Assembly (NCBI GenBank): GCA_013289685.1
Contig: JABCZL010000003.1
Coordinates: 186,001-250,000, forward strand
DNA: 64,000 nt
Direction: 5' to 3'
DNA from: Acidobacteriota bacterium
GTDB taxonomy: Bacteria > Acidobacteriota > Terriglobia > Terriglobales > Acidobacteriaceae
Shown here: positions 43,387-51,611 of the stretch, piece by piece
Position numbering within the stretch: position 1 is the stretch's first letter
Layout: the number at the start of each line of letters is the position of its first letter
Translations under genes and position numbers: made by a program
Notes under the pieces: model-generated
What the model was told of the DNA's origin: nothing
The model's input: only the letters and a program-made list of their open reading frames with translations
Databases searched by the model: none

Positions 43387-45225
43387 ATGGCCACTACGGA
43401 TGTCGTGCCCCGAGAATCCACCGGAGGCCCCGGGCACAAGCGCATCGTCAACGACATGAGCATTCAGGTCGCGACGGTCAACGGTTCCGGCTCGCAGAGT
43501 TCAAATACCGTGCTCTTACGCAGCATTTTCCAAATGGGCGTACCGGTGTCTGGCAAGAACATGTTCCCTTCGAACATCGCCGGCCTTCCCACCTGGTACA
43601 CGATTCGCGCCAACAAGAACGGCTACATCGGCCGAAAGAAGGAAATCGATTTCCTGGTGGCCATGAATCCCGAGACCGCCGTCGAAGACACCATGTCGCT
43701 CGCCCCCGGCGCCGCAGTGCTCTACGACGAGCCTCTCGCGCTGCACAAGCTTCGGGATGATCTCATTTTTTACTCGGTTCCCTACGACAAGCTGGTAGCC
43801 GCCGTGTGTCCGGAGGCCAAGCTGCGCAAGCTCGTCAAGAACATGGTGTACGTTGGCGTGGTCGCCAGCCTGCTCACAGTCGAAATGGCTGAGGTTGAAA
43901 AGGCGATCCGCAAGCAGTTCGCCACGAAGATGAAAGCTGCCAATCTAAATCTGGCCGCCGCCCAGGCTGGGTTCGATTATGCCAAAGCAAACTTGCAGAA
44001 GCGGGGCGCTTTCTACATCGAGCGCATGAACGCGACCGCGGGCAAGATCATCATCGACGGCAACTCGGCCGCCGCGCTGGGCTGCATGTTCGCCGGGTGC
44101 ACCGTCGTGACCTGGTATCCGATCACGCCGTCTTCATCGCTGGTCGAGACCATGATCGAATATATGAAGGAATACCGCATCGGCCCCGACGGCAAAGCTA
44201 CTTTTGCCATCGTGCAGGCGGAAGACGAACTGGCCGCGATCGGCATGGTGATCGGCGCTGGCTGGGCCGGCGCGCGCAGTATGACGGCAACGGCGGGTCC
44301 GGGCATCTCGCTCATGTCGGAGTTCGCTGGACTCGCCTACTACGTCGAAGTCCCCGGCGTGATCTGGGACATCCAGCGTGTAGGGCCCTCGACGGGCCTG
44401 CCGACTCGTACGTCCCAGGGCGATATCCTTTCGACCGCATTCCTCTCGCACGGCGACACCAAGAACATCATGCTGTTTCCCTGCTCCGTAACGGAGTGCT
44501 TCAGCATGGCGCCGGAAGCTTTCAACCTGGCCGAGCAATTTCAGACACTGGTGTTCGTGATGTCCGATCTCGATCTCGGCATGAACAATTGGATGTCCGA
44601 TCCGTTCGAATATCCCACCACGCCGATCAATCGCGGAAAAGTTCTCAGCAAAGAAGATCTCGACCGCCTCGGCGGATTCGCGCGTTACAAAGATGTCGAC
44701 GGCGACGGCATCGGCTACCGCACCCTGCCGGGAACCATCCATCCCGCGGCGGCGTATTTCTCCCGGGGCAGCGGCCACAACGAGAAAGCGCAATACAGCG
44801 AGCGCGCCGACGACTTCGAAAACAACATGGAGCGCCTGAACCGCAAGTTCGAAACCGCGCGCTCATTCGTTCCGCGCCCCGAGATCACGAAAGGCAACAA
44901 CGCGAAGATCGGGATCATCGGCTACGGCACTTCGCATTGGGGCATCACCGAAAGCCGCGATCAACTGCGCGACGAGTATCACCTCGAGACCGACTACCTG
45001 CGGCTGCGGGCGTATCCTTTTACGCGCGAAGTGCACGAGTTCGTCGAGCAGCACGATCGCATTTACCTCGTCGAGCAGAATCGCGACGCGCAAATGCTGA
45101 CTCTGCTGAAGCTCGATCTCAAGCCCGAGCTGACCACGCGCCTGCGCAGCATAGCGCACATCACCGGACTGCCGCTGGACGCGCGGTCCATCACCGACGA
45201 ACTGACCAGCATGGAAGGCAAATGA
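43387..45225 (+). CDS. korA: 2-oxoacid:ferredoxin oxidoreductase, fused gamma-alpha subunit
   Basis: 612 residues. The N-terminal part (about 25-205) is the gamma (catalytic/CoA) domain (ATVNGSGSQSSNTVLLRSIF, GVPVSGKNMFPSNIAGLP); the alpha pyrimidine-binding domain starts at about 218 with GNSAAALGCMFAGC and WYPITPSSSLVE, followed by QAEDELAAIGMVIGAGWAGA and TATAGPGISLMSEF. A transketolase C-like domain ends the protein. With the KorB partner it oxidatively decarboxylates a 2-oxoacid, most likely 2-oxoglutarate, with TPP and ferredoxin. The specific substrate is not decided by sequence. Strong ribosome site seven bases upstream. Confidence 0.92.
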   Translation: MATTDVVPRESTGGPGHKRIVNDMSIQVATVNGSGSQSSNTVLLRSIFQMGVPVSGKNMFPSNIAGLPTWYTIRANKNGYIGRKKEIDFLVAMNPETAVEDTMSLAPGAAVLYDEPLALHKLRDDLIFYSVPYDKLVAAVCPEAKLRKLVKNMVYVGVVASLLTVEMAEVEKAIRKQFATKMKAANLNLAAAQAGFDYAKANLQKRGAFYIERMNATAGKIIIDGNSAAALGCMFAGCTVVTWYPITPSSSLVETMIEYMKEYRIGPDGKATFAIVQAEDELAAIGMVIGAGWAGARSMTATAGPGISLMSEFAGLAYYVEVPGVIWDIQRVGPSTGLPTRTSQGDILSTAFLSHGDTKNIMLFPCSVTECFSMAPEAFNLAEQFQTLVFVMSDLDLGMNNWMSDPFEYPTTPINRGKVLSKEDLDRLGGFARYKDVDGDGIGYRTLPGTIHPAAAYFSRGSGHNEKAQYSERADDFENNMERLNRKFETARSFVPRPEITKGNNAKIGIIGYGTSHWGITESRDQLRDEYHLETDYLRLRAYPFTREVHEFVEQHDRIYLVEQNRDAQMLTLLKLDLKPELTTRLRSIAHITGLPLDARSITDELTSMEGK

Positions 45226-45237
45226 AAGCTTTGAATG

Positions 45238-45314
45238 GGTGCGGCTCTAGCGGCACCGTGGAAGAGCGGCCCTTCAGGGCCGCGTTTAGGCAATAAAGAG
45301 AAGGGCTTTAGCCC
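45238..45314. repeat. Three tandem palindromes between korA and korB
   Basis: Palindromes at 45238-45257 (GGTGCGGCT/AGCGGCACC, one mismatch), 45266-45283 (GCGGCCCT/AGGGCCGC, perfect) and 45303-45314 (GGGCT/AGCCC) with centres about 27 and 34 bases apart, each with a CT, TC or TT loop. The third is followed directly by CTGAGGAG, which is the korB ribosome site. The same style of array appears at 63619-63748 (GGGGCTTTAGCCCCTGAGG is nearly identical). REP-like elements are inferred. Confidence 0.75.
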
Positions 45315-45328
45315 CTGAGGAGCAAGCA

Positions 45329-46387
45329 ATGGGTACCACGACCGTCGAACCCGGAGCCGCCACACCAGGACCAAAAACTAACCGCATCGGCCTCACCGTG
45401 ATGGACTACAAAGGCGGCAAGACCACGCTCTGCGCCGGCTGCGGCCACAACGCCATCTCCGAGCGCATCATCGAGTCGATGTATGAGATGGGCGTGCAGC
45501 CCGAGCTTCTCATCAAGCCCAGCGGCATCGGATGCTCGTCGAAAACCCCCGCCTACTTCATGAGCCGCTCCCACAGCTTCAACGCGGTGCACGGCCGCAT
45601 GCCCTCAGTCGCCACCGGAGCGATGCTGGCGAATCGCAAGCTGGTCTGTATCGGCGTCAGCGGCGACGGCGACACTGCCTCCATCGGCATTGGGCAGTTC
45701 GTTCACCTCATGCGCCGCAATCTGCCGATCATTTACATCATCGAAGACAACGGCGTTTACGGCCTTACCAAAGGCCAGTTCTCCGCCACTGCCGACCTCG
45801 GATCCAAGCTGAAGTCCGGCGTCCTGAACGACCTACCGCCCATCGACACTTGCGCCCTCGCCATTCAACTCGGCGCAACTCTGGTCGGCCGATCGTTCTC
45901 AGGAGACAAGCGCCAACTCGGCGCCATGCTGAAGGCTGCCATCGCTCACAAAGGCACGGTCATGCTCGACGTGGTCTCGCCCTGCGTTACCTTCAACGAT
46001 CACGAGGGTTCGACCAAGTCTTACAAATACGTGAAAGAGCACGAAGAGACATTGCAGGACGTCAGCTTCGTTCCTCACTTCGAGGACATCGACGTCGAGT
46101 ACGATCCCGGCACCACCACGGAAGTCACCATGCACGACGGCTCGCGCCTGCGCCTGCGCAAGCTGGAAGAGGACTACGATCCGACCGACAAGATTCGCGC
46201 CATCACTCGCCTCACCGAAGCCCACGATAAGGGCGAAGTCCTGACCGGAGTGTTTTATGTGAATCCCGAGGCGCCCAACTTCATCGACATGCTGAACGTC
46301 GTGGACCAGCCTTTGGCGACGCTGCCCGATTCAATGACGCGCCCGGGCAAGGAAGTGTTGGACGCGGTGATGGAAGAGTTGCGCTAA
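45329..46387 (+). CDS. korB: 2-oxoacid:ferredoxin oxidoreductase, beta subunit
   Basis: 352 residues, the TPP-binding beta subunit. TLCAGCGHNAIS and IKPSGIGCSSKTPAY supply Cys and pocket residues; the TPP/Mg signature is GVSGDGDTASIG followed by YIIEDNGVYGLTKGQ. The protein is about 60 residues longer than the archaeal type at its C-terminus (from SRLRLRKLEEDYDP). Ribosome site GAGGAG at 45317-45322, inside the downstream edge of a palindromic repeat. Partner of korA, 103 bases upstream. Confidence 0.94.
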   Translation: MGTTTVEPGAATPGPKTNRIGLTVMDYKGGKTTLCAGCGHNAISERIIESMYEMGVQPELLIKPSGIGCSSKTPAYFMSRSHSFNAVHGRMPSVATGAMLANRKLVCIGVSGDGDTASIGIGQFVHLMRRNLPIIYIIEDNGVYGLTKGQFSATADLGSKLKSGVLNDLPPIDTCALAIQLGATLVGRSFSGDKRQLGAMLKAAIAHKGTVMLDVVSPCVTFNDHEGSTKSYKYVKEHEETLQDVSFVPHFEDIDVEYDPGTTTEVTMHDGSRLRLRKLEEDYDPTDKIRAITRLTEAHDKGEVLTGVFYVNPEAPNFIDMLNVVDQPLATLPDSMTRPGKEVLDAVMEELR

Positions 46388-46420
46388 GCTCACCTAGATA
46401 AGAGAATTTGTCATTCCGAA

Positions 46421-46436
46421 CCGGGCGAAAGCCCGG
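46421..46436 (+). terminator. GAAA-tetraloop hairpin after korB
   Basis: CCGGGC/GCCCGG stem with a GAAA loop, 34 bases after the korB stop, embedded in a GTCATTCCGA...GAGGAACCTGC-type repeat. No U-tract follows, so it may be a repeat or 3' stabiliser rather than a true terminator. Confidence 0.4.
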
Positions 46437-46482
46437 TGAGGAACCTGCTTTCCCCGACACCGCCATCGCCCTAGAGTTTGTC

Positions 46483-46683
46483 TTACGCGGTCTTCCGTTC
46501 TGGTTCGCCGCTATGTTCCGGACTTTGCCCAGGTTCGGGAAAATCAGAATCCGCATCCTTCAGCATGGGATCCTGATCGCGATGCCCGAGTTGTTCCTGC
46601 AATCCGATGTTCCCTGGAATCTTGTGATCCTCGACTTCGGTAGCGCCCTTCGCTGTATCCTGATCGTGCGTGCTATCTGGCAT
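46483..46683 (-). CDS. Small hydrophilic acidic protein, unknown
   Basis: 66 residues from ATG 46683 (MPDSTHDQDTAKGATEVEDH); an ATG at 46701 with AGGA upstream would add six residues. The product is rich in Asp, Glu, His, Gln and Pro (GHRDQDPMLKDADSDFPEPG) and has no hydrophobic segment, so it is likely disordered. I prefer this strand to the overlapping plus-strand ORF because composition and start sites look more like a protein. Oriented divergently from the His-rich secreted protein. Confidence 0.5.
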   Translation of the reverse strand: MPDSTHDQDTAKGATEVEDHKIPGNIGLQEQLGHRDQDPMLKDADSDFPEPGQSPEHSGEPERKTA

Positions 46684-46783
46684 GATCAAACCTCGTACCA
46701 TAAATTCCTGCTGTGCCAAGTTTAGTCCTGGAGTTCCCGAAATAAATAGTGCTAAAGTAGCAGAAGTTCGCGGGAGAGGACGT

Positions 46784-46966
46784 ATGAAGCGGGTTCTTTC
46801 AGTATTGATGGTGTGTGTCCTGTCCTGTACGTTCTGCCTGGCGGCTCCGCGGCAAGCTGCGCTGATCCCGGTGAAGGCTCACCGCGACTCGCGCGTCCAG
46901 CGCCATCGCGCTCACAAAGCCGGAAAGCATCACACTCCCAAGCGGCATCGCCACCACAGCGTCTAG
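46784..46966 (+). CDS. Small secreted histidine/arginine-rich peptide
   Basis: 60 residues. A clear signal peptide (MKRVLSVLMVCVLSCTFCLA) leads to a mature segment of about 40 residues (APRQAALIPVKAHRDSRVQR onward) that ends in a His/Lys/Arg cluster (HRAHKAGKHHTPKRHRHHSV). There are nine His in the mature part and no acidic residue other than one Asp. GGGAGAGGA directly upstream of the ATG is a strong ribosome site and supports reality despite the short length. Metal binding or interaction with anionic surface polymers is possible inference. No family recognised. Confidence 0.65.
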   Translation: MKRVLSVLMVCVLSCTFCLAAPRQAALIPVKAHRDSRVQRHRAHKAGKHHTPKRHRHHSV

Positions 46967-47011
46967 CCACATTCTCGGGACCCTGCTGGATCCAGCGCAC
47001 CAACTTCGCAA

Positions 47012-47851
47012 TTATTTCCCGACGGTCGAGACTCCCAGCTTACGCAACCGGTCCCGCGCCTGCAGCGCTTCCGGCGAGTGCGGATAGCGCTGGATCAGAT
47101 GTCGTAACTCGCTGACTCCGTCATCCTGTTTGCCGAGCTCGATCAAAGAGAATCCCTTTTTCAGTTGCGCCGACGCGGCCTTGGATCCACTAGGAAAGTT
47201 CTGTAATACCTGGTCGTAGCTCTGCGCCGCCTGCTGGTAGTTTCCCTGCCGGAACTGGATCTCCCCGAGATAGAAATAGCAGTTTCCCGCCAGATCGGTG
47301 TTGGGATAGTACTTGATGTACTCCGAACATTCCTGTAAGGCCAGGTCATTCTTGCCGCCGTTGTAATCTCGCACGGCATTGTTGTAGAGCACATCCGGAG
47401 GCGGGGCTTGCGCCAGCGCCTGCTGCTGCGCTTGCTGTTGCGCCTGCTGCGCGCCCAGACTCTGTTGCGCCGCCTGCATGTCTTCCAGCTGCTTGCTGAC
47501 CTTGGCCAGACGCACCTTGATTTCATCCATGGTGTCGTTGAGCGATTGAATCTGTCCCGACACTTGGTCGACCTTCGACCCCGCGTCTCCCTGCTGTTTG
47601 GTCAGTGTCGTCTGCAGCCCATTGAGAGCCACCACCGCTTTATTGACCGCGTCGGTGTTGGTCTCCACCAGGTTCTTCATGACGCCCATGCGCTCATCGA
47701 AGCTGCGCTGCATGGCCGTCATCTGCTCCTGCAGTTGCTGCACCTGCGTCTGCAACTGCACCATGTCTTTATTTGCGCCCGAAACCGGATTCACTCCCAG
47801 CCAGAGCACCGACAACAACGCGAAGAACACCAAAATGTGATGTGATTTCAT
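47012..47851 (-). CDS. cpoB: Tol-Pal associated TPR protein CpoB/YbgF
   Basis: 279 residues from ATG 47851 (MKSHHILVFFALL; better ribosome site than 47869). Signal peptide to about residue 25, then a long coiled coil (about 28-140, Gln-rich, including AQQAQQQAQQQALAQAPPP) that mediates trimerisation in YbgF, then TPR repeats (about 155-275; DYNGGKNDLALQECSEYIKY, QYRQGNYQQAAQSYDQ-type units). CpoB links Tol-Pal to peptidoglycan synthesis. It is downstream of pal on the same strand but separated by 205 bases and a likely terminator, so it may have its own promoter. Confidence 0.9.
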   Translation of the reverse strand: MKSHHILVFFALLSVLWLGVNPVSGANKDMVQLQTQVQQLQEQMTAMQRSFDERMGVMKNLVETNTDAVNKAVVALNGLQTTLTKQQGDAGSKVDQVSGQIQSLNDTMDEIKVRLAKVSKQLEDMQAAQQSLGAQQAQQQAQQQALAQAPPPDVLYNNAVRDYNGGKNDLALQECSEYIKYYPNTDLAGNCYFYLGEIQFRQGNYQQAAQSYDQVLQNFPSGSKAASAQLKKGFSLIELGKQDDGVSELRHLIQRYPHSPEALQARDRLRKLGVSTVGK

Positions 47852-48023
47852 AGAGGATTCCCTGAACATGCCAATTTCTTAGATGCCATGATTGTCCCAC
47901 AGGCGGGGAGGATTCCACACAGAAAGGGCGGCCCCGGAACCGGAAGACGCAATGGGAAGGTCAACACTGCCGGAGCGCCGCTCGCTGGGCGCACACCAAT
48001 GCGCGCTTTCGGGCGAGAAGAAA

Positions 48024-48048
48024 CGGGGGACGTGAGTCGCGTCCCCCG
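48024..48048 (-). terminator. Rho-independent terminator after pal
   Basis: On the minus strand, a perfect 9-bp stem CGGGGGACG/CGTCCCCCG with a 7-base loop follows the pal stop by about 8 bases and is followed by TTTCTTCTC. A GC-rich stem plus T-rich tail fits a terminator ending the tolB-pal transcript. Confidence 0.7.
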
Positions 48049-48056
48049 CAAAATCT

Positions 48057-48797
48057 TCACTTCTGATAGACGAGGTGGCCACGGCGGTTCTGCTGCCAGC
48101 AAGCTTCGTTGCTTTCTGTGCAGAAGGGTTTCTCCTTGCCGTAGCTGATGGTCTTGATCCGACCGGCGCTGACGCCAGCCGCGGTCAGTGCATTCTTCAC
48201 CGCACTGGCGCGCTGGTCGCCCAGAGCCAGGTTGTAGTCGGTCGATCCGCGCTCGTCGCAGTGTCCTTCAATCGTAAAGCTAATATTGGCGTGCGCATTG
48301 AGGAATTGCACGTCGGCCTGGATCGAAGACTGCTGGTCGCCGCGAATGTCAGACTTGTCGTAGTCGAAGTAAACATCCTTGATGTTTTGGCTGAACAAGT
48401 CTTCGTCCGTCACCGTCGGAGTTGTCGGCGGTGGTGGCGGCGGAGGCGGTTGGGTGACCGTGAGCCGCGCGGTAGCTTCCTGCGAGCCACCCGATCCCTT
48501 GGCCGTTAGGTGATAGGTCGTAGAGTCCGTTGGGGAAACGCTCTGCGACCCGTTCGGCTGGACGGCGCCAATGCCGTCGATCGACACATCGGTCGCGTTG
48601 CTGGTCTGCCAGGTAAGAGAGGCCGACTGTCCCGCCTGAATCGAGTTCGGAGTGACCGAGATGGATGCGGTTGGGGCCGGTGGGGGCGGCGGGGGTGGTG
48701 GCGGAGGCGGAGCCGCTTTCTTTCCGCAAGCGCCAAGCGTCAGTACAGCGCCGAGGGTAACGATGAGCAGAGACCACTTCATGCTTTGATGCTTCAC
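48057..48797 (-). CDS. pal: Peptidoglycan-associated lipoprotein Pal, with extra Ig-like domain
   Basis: 246 residues. Lipoprotein signal with lipobox TLGAC, then eleven prolines, an Ig-like/PKD-style domain (about 45-115; ASISVTPNSIQAGQSASLTW, LTAKGSGGSQEATARLTV), another run of eight prolines and the OmpA-like domain (about 130-240; DVYFDYDKSDIRGDQQ, TIEGHCDERGSTDYNLALG, NRRGHLVY). Typical Pal proteins lack the Ig-like insert. The start is GTG 48797, because GGGAGGAA lies six bases before it, while the internal ATG at 48782 would be too far. Confidence 0.93.
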   Translation of the reverse strand: MKHQSMKWSLLIVTLGAVLTLGACGKKAAPPPPPPPPPPPAPTASISVTPNSIQAGQSASLTWQTSNATDVSIDGIGAVQPNGSQSVSPTDSTTYHLTAKGSGGSQEATARLTVTQPPPPPPPPTTPTVTDEDLFSQNIKDVYFDYDKSDIRGDQQSSIQADVQFLNAHANISFTIEGHCDERGSTDYNLALGDQRASAVKNALTAAGVSAGRIKTISYGKEKPFCTESNEACWQQNRRGHLVYQK

Positions 48798-48855
48798 TTT
48801 ATTTCCTCCCTGCGACCCCAGAAGCTTACCTCCAGGATCAGACGAAGCGTATTTA

Positions 48856-50235
48856 CTATTTCCAACTCCAATTGGGTTGGGTGTTGCGTCCTGTAAAAGT
48901 CAGTTGCTGAACCTTGGTGCCGTCGGCCAGCATGGTCCAGATTTCTTCTTTGCCCGACCGGCTTGATTGAAACACAATATGCCGTCCATCGGGCGACCAG
49001 GAAGGAAAATCATTCCTCCCGCCATCGTGCGTGAGCTGCACCCACTGCTTGCTGGCGATATCCATCAAGTAAAGGTCCGACGCGCCCGGTTCGCCCGGAC
49101 CGTACTTCCGTACCCAGGCAAACGTAAGAAACTGCCCGTTGGGCGCCCAGTTCGGCGATACCGCGTATCCCTGATCGGTCATGCGCTGCTGGTTGGTGCC
49201 GTCGGCTTCCATGGTGTAAATCTGCGGCAGCCCGGTACGACCGCTGACGAAAGCGATTTGCGCATTCGTCTTCCGGTTCCACACTGGCGACACATCCGGC
49301 CCTTTGGCCGTCGTCATACGATGTAGATTACCCCCCGAGACATCTGACACATATATTTCTGGTTCGCCCCCGCGCGAAGACGAAAACGCCAGCTTCGTTC
49401 CATCCCCTGACCATGCAGGAGAAAGATTCGTCCCACCCAGGTGCGGAAACGTCACGGGCCGGTTGAGGTCGAGCGAGAACATCATAATCTCCCAGCCGGT
49501 TTTGGTCAGGCTGCTGAAAGCGATCCGGGATCCGTCGGGCGAAACCCGTGGCGAAAGTGAAATCGAGCCCAGATGCGTGATCTGGTGCTGGTTCGAGCCA
49601 TCGTAATCCATAGCCCAGATTTCTTTGTGCCCCGACCGGTCGCTGACAAAATAAATCTGGGTCTCGGCAATGCCGGTAATGCCGCCGCCCAGCCGGAAAA
49701 TGATTTCGTCGGCGAACTTGTGAGCCATGATCCGCGCCGCCGCATCGCTGGACGTGTCCGAATATTGCTTGCCCAGAACCTGGGGAGACTGCGTATTCTT
49801 GACGTCATACAGCCAGCCCTGAACCGTCAACTTTCCGGCCGCGACGCCCAGGCTTCCGAAAGCCAGCATGGCGGCATCGGGAGGCGGGGCGTTCCACGCC
49901 AGGAAATTGACTTCGGTCGGCTGGCCCGGCACCTGTAAGGGATAAAAGCTTTTTGAAACCAGCTCGACGACTCCGGAGACATCGAGGTCGTTCCACAGCG
50001 TGTCATTGAAAGTCTTCAGCAGGGCGTCGTTCTGCGGATCGCTGGTCGAGGGCTTGAAATCCGGTACCGCCAGCCGCACCTTCGCCACGCCCAGGCTGGT
50101 GCCTGTCTTGACCCAATCCTGAGCGAGAATGGCAGAAGAGAGAAGGCAGCAGATCGCGAGGAGAACCAGCGCCCACATTGGGCCGCGAAAACTGACTGGC
50201 CATCGCCGGAAAATTGGTCTAGCGCTTTCGTCCAT
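48856..50235 (-). CDS. tolB: Tol-Pal translocation protein TolB
   Basis: About 459 residues. A hydrophobic signal segment (MWALVLLAICCLLSSAILA) sits about 20 residues inside the chosen ATG 50235, leaving a long basic lead; ATG 50178 is an alternative. The N-terminal TolB domain (about 50-185) precedes five or six WD40-like PD40 blades (IYFVSDRSGHKEIWAMDYDG, IAFSSLTKTGWEIM, LAFSSSRGGEPEIYVSDV, IAFVSGRTGLPQIYTM, IVFQSSRSGKEEIWTM). TolB couples the TolQRA complex to Pal. It lies 58 bases before pal. Confidence 0.93.
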   Translation of the reverse strand: MDESARPIFRRWPVSFRGPMWALVLLAICCLLSSAILAQDWVKTGTSLGVAKVRLAVPDFKPSTSDPQNDALLKTFNDTLWNDLDVSGVVELVSKSFYPLQVPGQPTEVNFLAWNAPPPDAAMLAFGSLGVAAGKLTVQGWLYDVKNTQSPQVLGKQYSDTSSDAAARIMAHKFADEIIFRLGGGITGIAETQIYFVSDRSGHKEIWAMDYDGSNQHQITHLGSISLSPRVSPDGSRIAFSSLTKTGWEIMMFSLDLNRPVTFPHLGGTNLSPAWSGDGTKLAFSSSRGGEPEIYVSDVSGGNLHRMTTAKGPDVSPVWNRKTNAQIAFVSGRTGLPQIYTMEADGTNQQRMTDQGYAVSPNWAPNGQFLTFAWVRKYGPGEPGASDLYLMDIASKQWVQLTHDGGRNDFPSWSPDGRHIVFQSSRSGKEEIWTMLADGTKVQQLTFTGRNTQPNWSWK

Positions 50236-50410
50236 CCGTCTGGGGGAGTCACATACTCCGTACGACAATATCGTATCCCGATATGAATTGCTTTGCAAGG
50301 CTTCTTCCCTCTTGCGACTTCTCACTGGGCTGGAATATCCCTCATCCGCATTGTGCCTGTATTTGCAGGCACAAGGTGAACCGTTAGTGCTTACTGTTTA
50401 CCCGGAAGGT

Positions 50411-51199
50411 TCACTTCTTGTAATCGAACCAAAACTCCACGGAGATTTTGCCACCCGAATAATCTGACGGCAACGGACCGAAAGTATCAATACGCTGCAG
50501 CGCGCGTTTCGCCGAAATATCCAGCGAAGGTACACCGCTGGATTGCTCGATCTGCACGTTCGCCGGACTTCCGTCGCGGGCCACATCGAACGTGATGTAC
50601 ACGCGCTGCGCTGTCGTGATTCCCGGATCGACCTCGTACTTCAGCCAGTTGTCCGCAACCTTCTTCTGAATCACCTGCACGTACCATGCGTACTTTGTGC
50701 CAAAATCCCCACCGCCGCCGGTGATTCCAAATCCACCTTTGGCCCCGCCGGCGCTGAATGTTCCGTAGGGACCGCTGACCGGGCCGCCTTCTCCAAAAGC
50801 AACCTGGTTATTCTCTTCCTCGGGCGCGGGCTGCGGTTTTTCCTTGGATGCCGTCTCCTGCTTTTTCTTGGGCTTTATCTTGGCATTCTTGCCTTGAATC
50901 TCAATCGCGTCCGGCGTCTTCTCTTCGACCTTGGGTTGCGACTGCGTCAGTCCCTTCGATTCATTGGCCAGCACATTCTGAGTCTGCGCGGGATTCGCCG
51001 GCAGCGGAACCGTGCTCACCAGCGTCGCGCCGATCGCTTCCCCGCCCCCGCCTGAACCCCAGGTGTCGCCGCTGGTTCGAGACACCAAGGCGGAGTAGAT
51101 CAACAATGCCACGGTGATGCCCACGTGCAAGCCCGCCGACCACGCCAGCGCGCGGCCCCAGCGGTCATGCTCGAAGTAGATCTCAGCGTTTGCTGCCAT
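50411..51199 (-). CDS. TolA/TonB-family energy transducer
   Basis: 262 residues: a single membrane helix (about 17-38), a charged, Lys/Glu/Pro-rich linker (KIKPKKKQETASKEKPQPAP), a Gly-rich stretch (FSAGGAKGGFGITGGGGDFG) and a TonB/TolA C-terminal domain (about 165-258; KKVADNWLKYEVDP, VYITFDVARDGSPANVQIEQ, RALQRIDTFGPLP). The gene order tolQ-tolR-this-tolB-pal makes it the TolA equivalent. It overlaps tolR by 17 bases. The linker is much shorter than E. coli TolA. Confidence 0.88.
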   Translation of the reverse strand: MAANAEIYFEHDRWGRALAWSAGLHVGITVALLIYSALVSRTSGDTWGSGGGGEAIGATLVSTVPLPANPAQTQNVLANESKGLTQSQPKVEEKTPDAIEIQGKNAKIKPKKKQETASKEKPQPAPEEENNQVAFGEGGPVSGPYGTFSAGGAKGGFGITGGGGDFGTKYAWYVQVIQKKVADNWLKYEVDPGITTAQRVYITFDVARDGSPANVQIEQSSGVPSLDISAKRALQRIDTFGPLPSDYSGGKISVEFWFDYKK

Positions 51200-51611
51200 T
51201 TTGCTGTAGAGGTTGCGTCACGATGCTCACGTTAGTGATTCCCGCCCGCTTCACCGCGTCCATCACCGTGGCGAAGGCGCCAAAGGGAACATTTTCATCC
51301 GCGCGCACAAAGATGAACTGGTTGCGCGGGTCCCGAATCTTCTGCCGTAACTTGCCGGCGATCTCATTAATATTGATGGCGTCATTGCCCAAAAAGACAC
51401 GCTGATCTTTATTAATCGTAATCACCAGCCGCTCTTCGGTGATCTCCTTGACCGTCCGGGTTTTCGGCACGCTGACATCGATCCCCGACTGCAACACCGG
51501 CGCTGTCACCATGAAAATGATGAGCAGCACCAGCACCACGTCCACCAGCGGCGTAATGTTGATGTCCGCCAGCGCGGTCTGCGTGCGTCCGCTCGAAGTC
51601 GTGAACGCCAT
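51183..51611 (-). CDS. tolR: TolR/ExbD family proton-channel subunit
   Basis: 142 residues with one membrane helix that carries the conserved Asp: ADINITPLVDVVLVLLIIFM. The periplasmic domain (about 55-140) contains DQRVFLGNDAININEIAGKL and FVRADENVPFGAFATVMDAV. It works with TolQ to convert proton flow into motion of TolA. Starts at 51611 with an ATGA overlap of the tolQ stop and runs 17 bases into the next gene. Confidence 0.94.
   Translation of the reverse strand: MAFTTSSGRTQTALADINITPLVDVVLVLLIIFMVTAPVLQSGIDVSVPKTRTVKEITEERLVITINKDQRVFLGNDAININEIAGKLRQKIRDPRNQFIFVRADENVPFGAFATVMDAVKRAGITNVSIVTQPLQQNGSKR

Noticed and set aside
46408-46725. Plus-strand 105-residue ORF after korB
   Set aside because: Starts inside a repeat hairpin, has no ribosome site, and overlaps a more protein-like ORF on the other strand.
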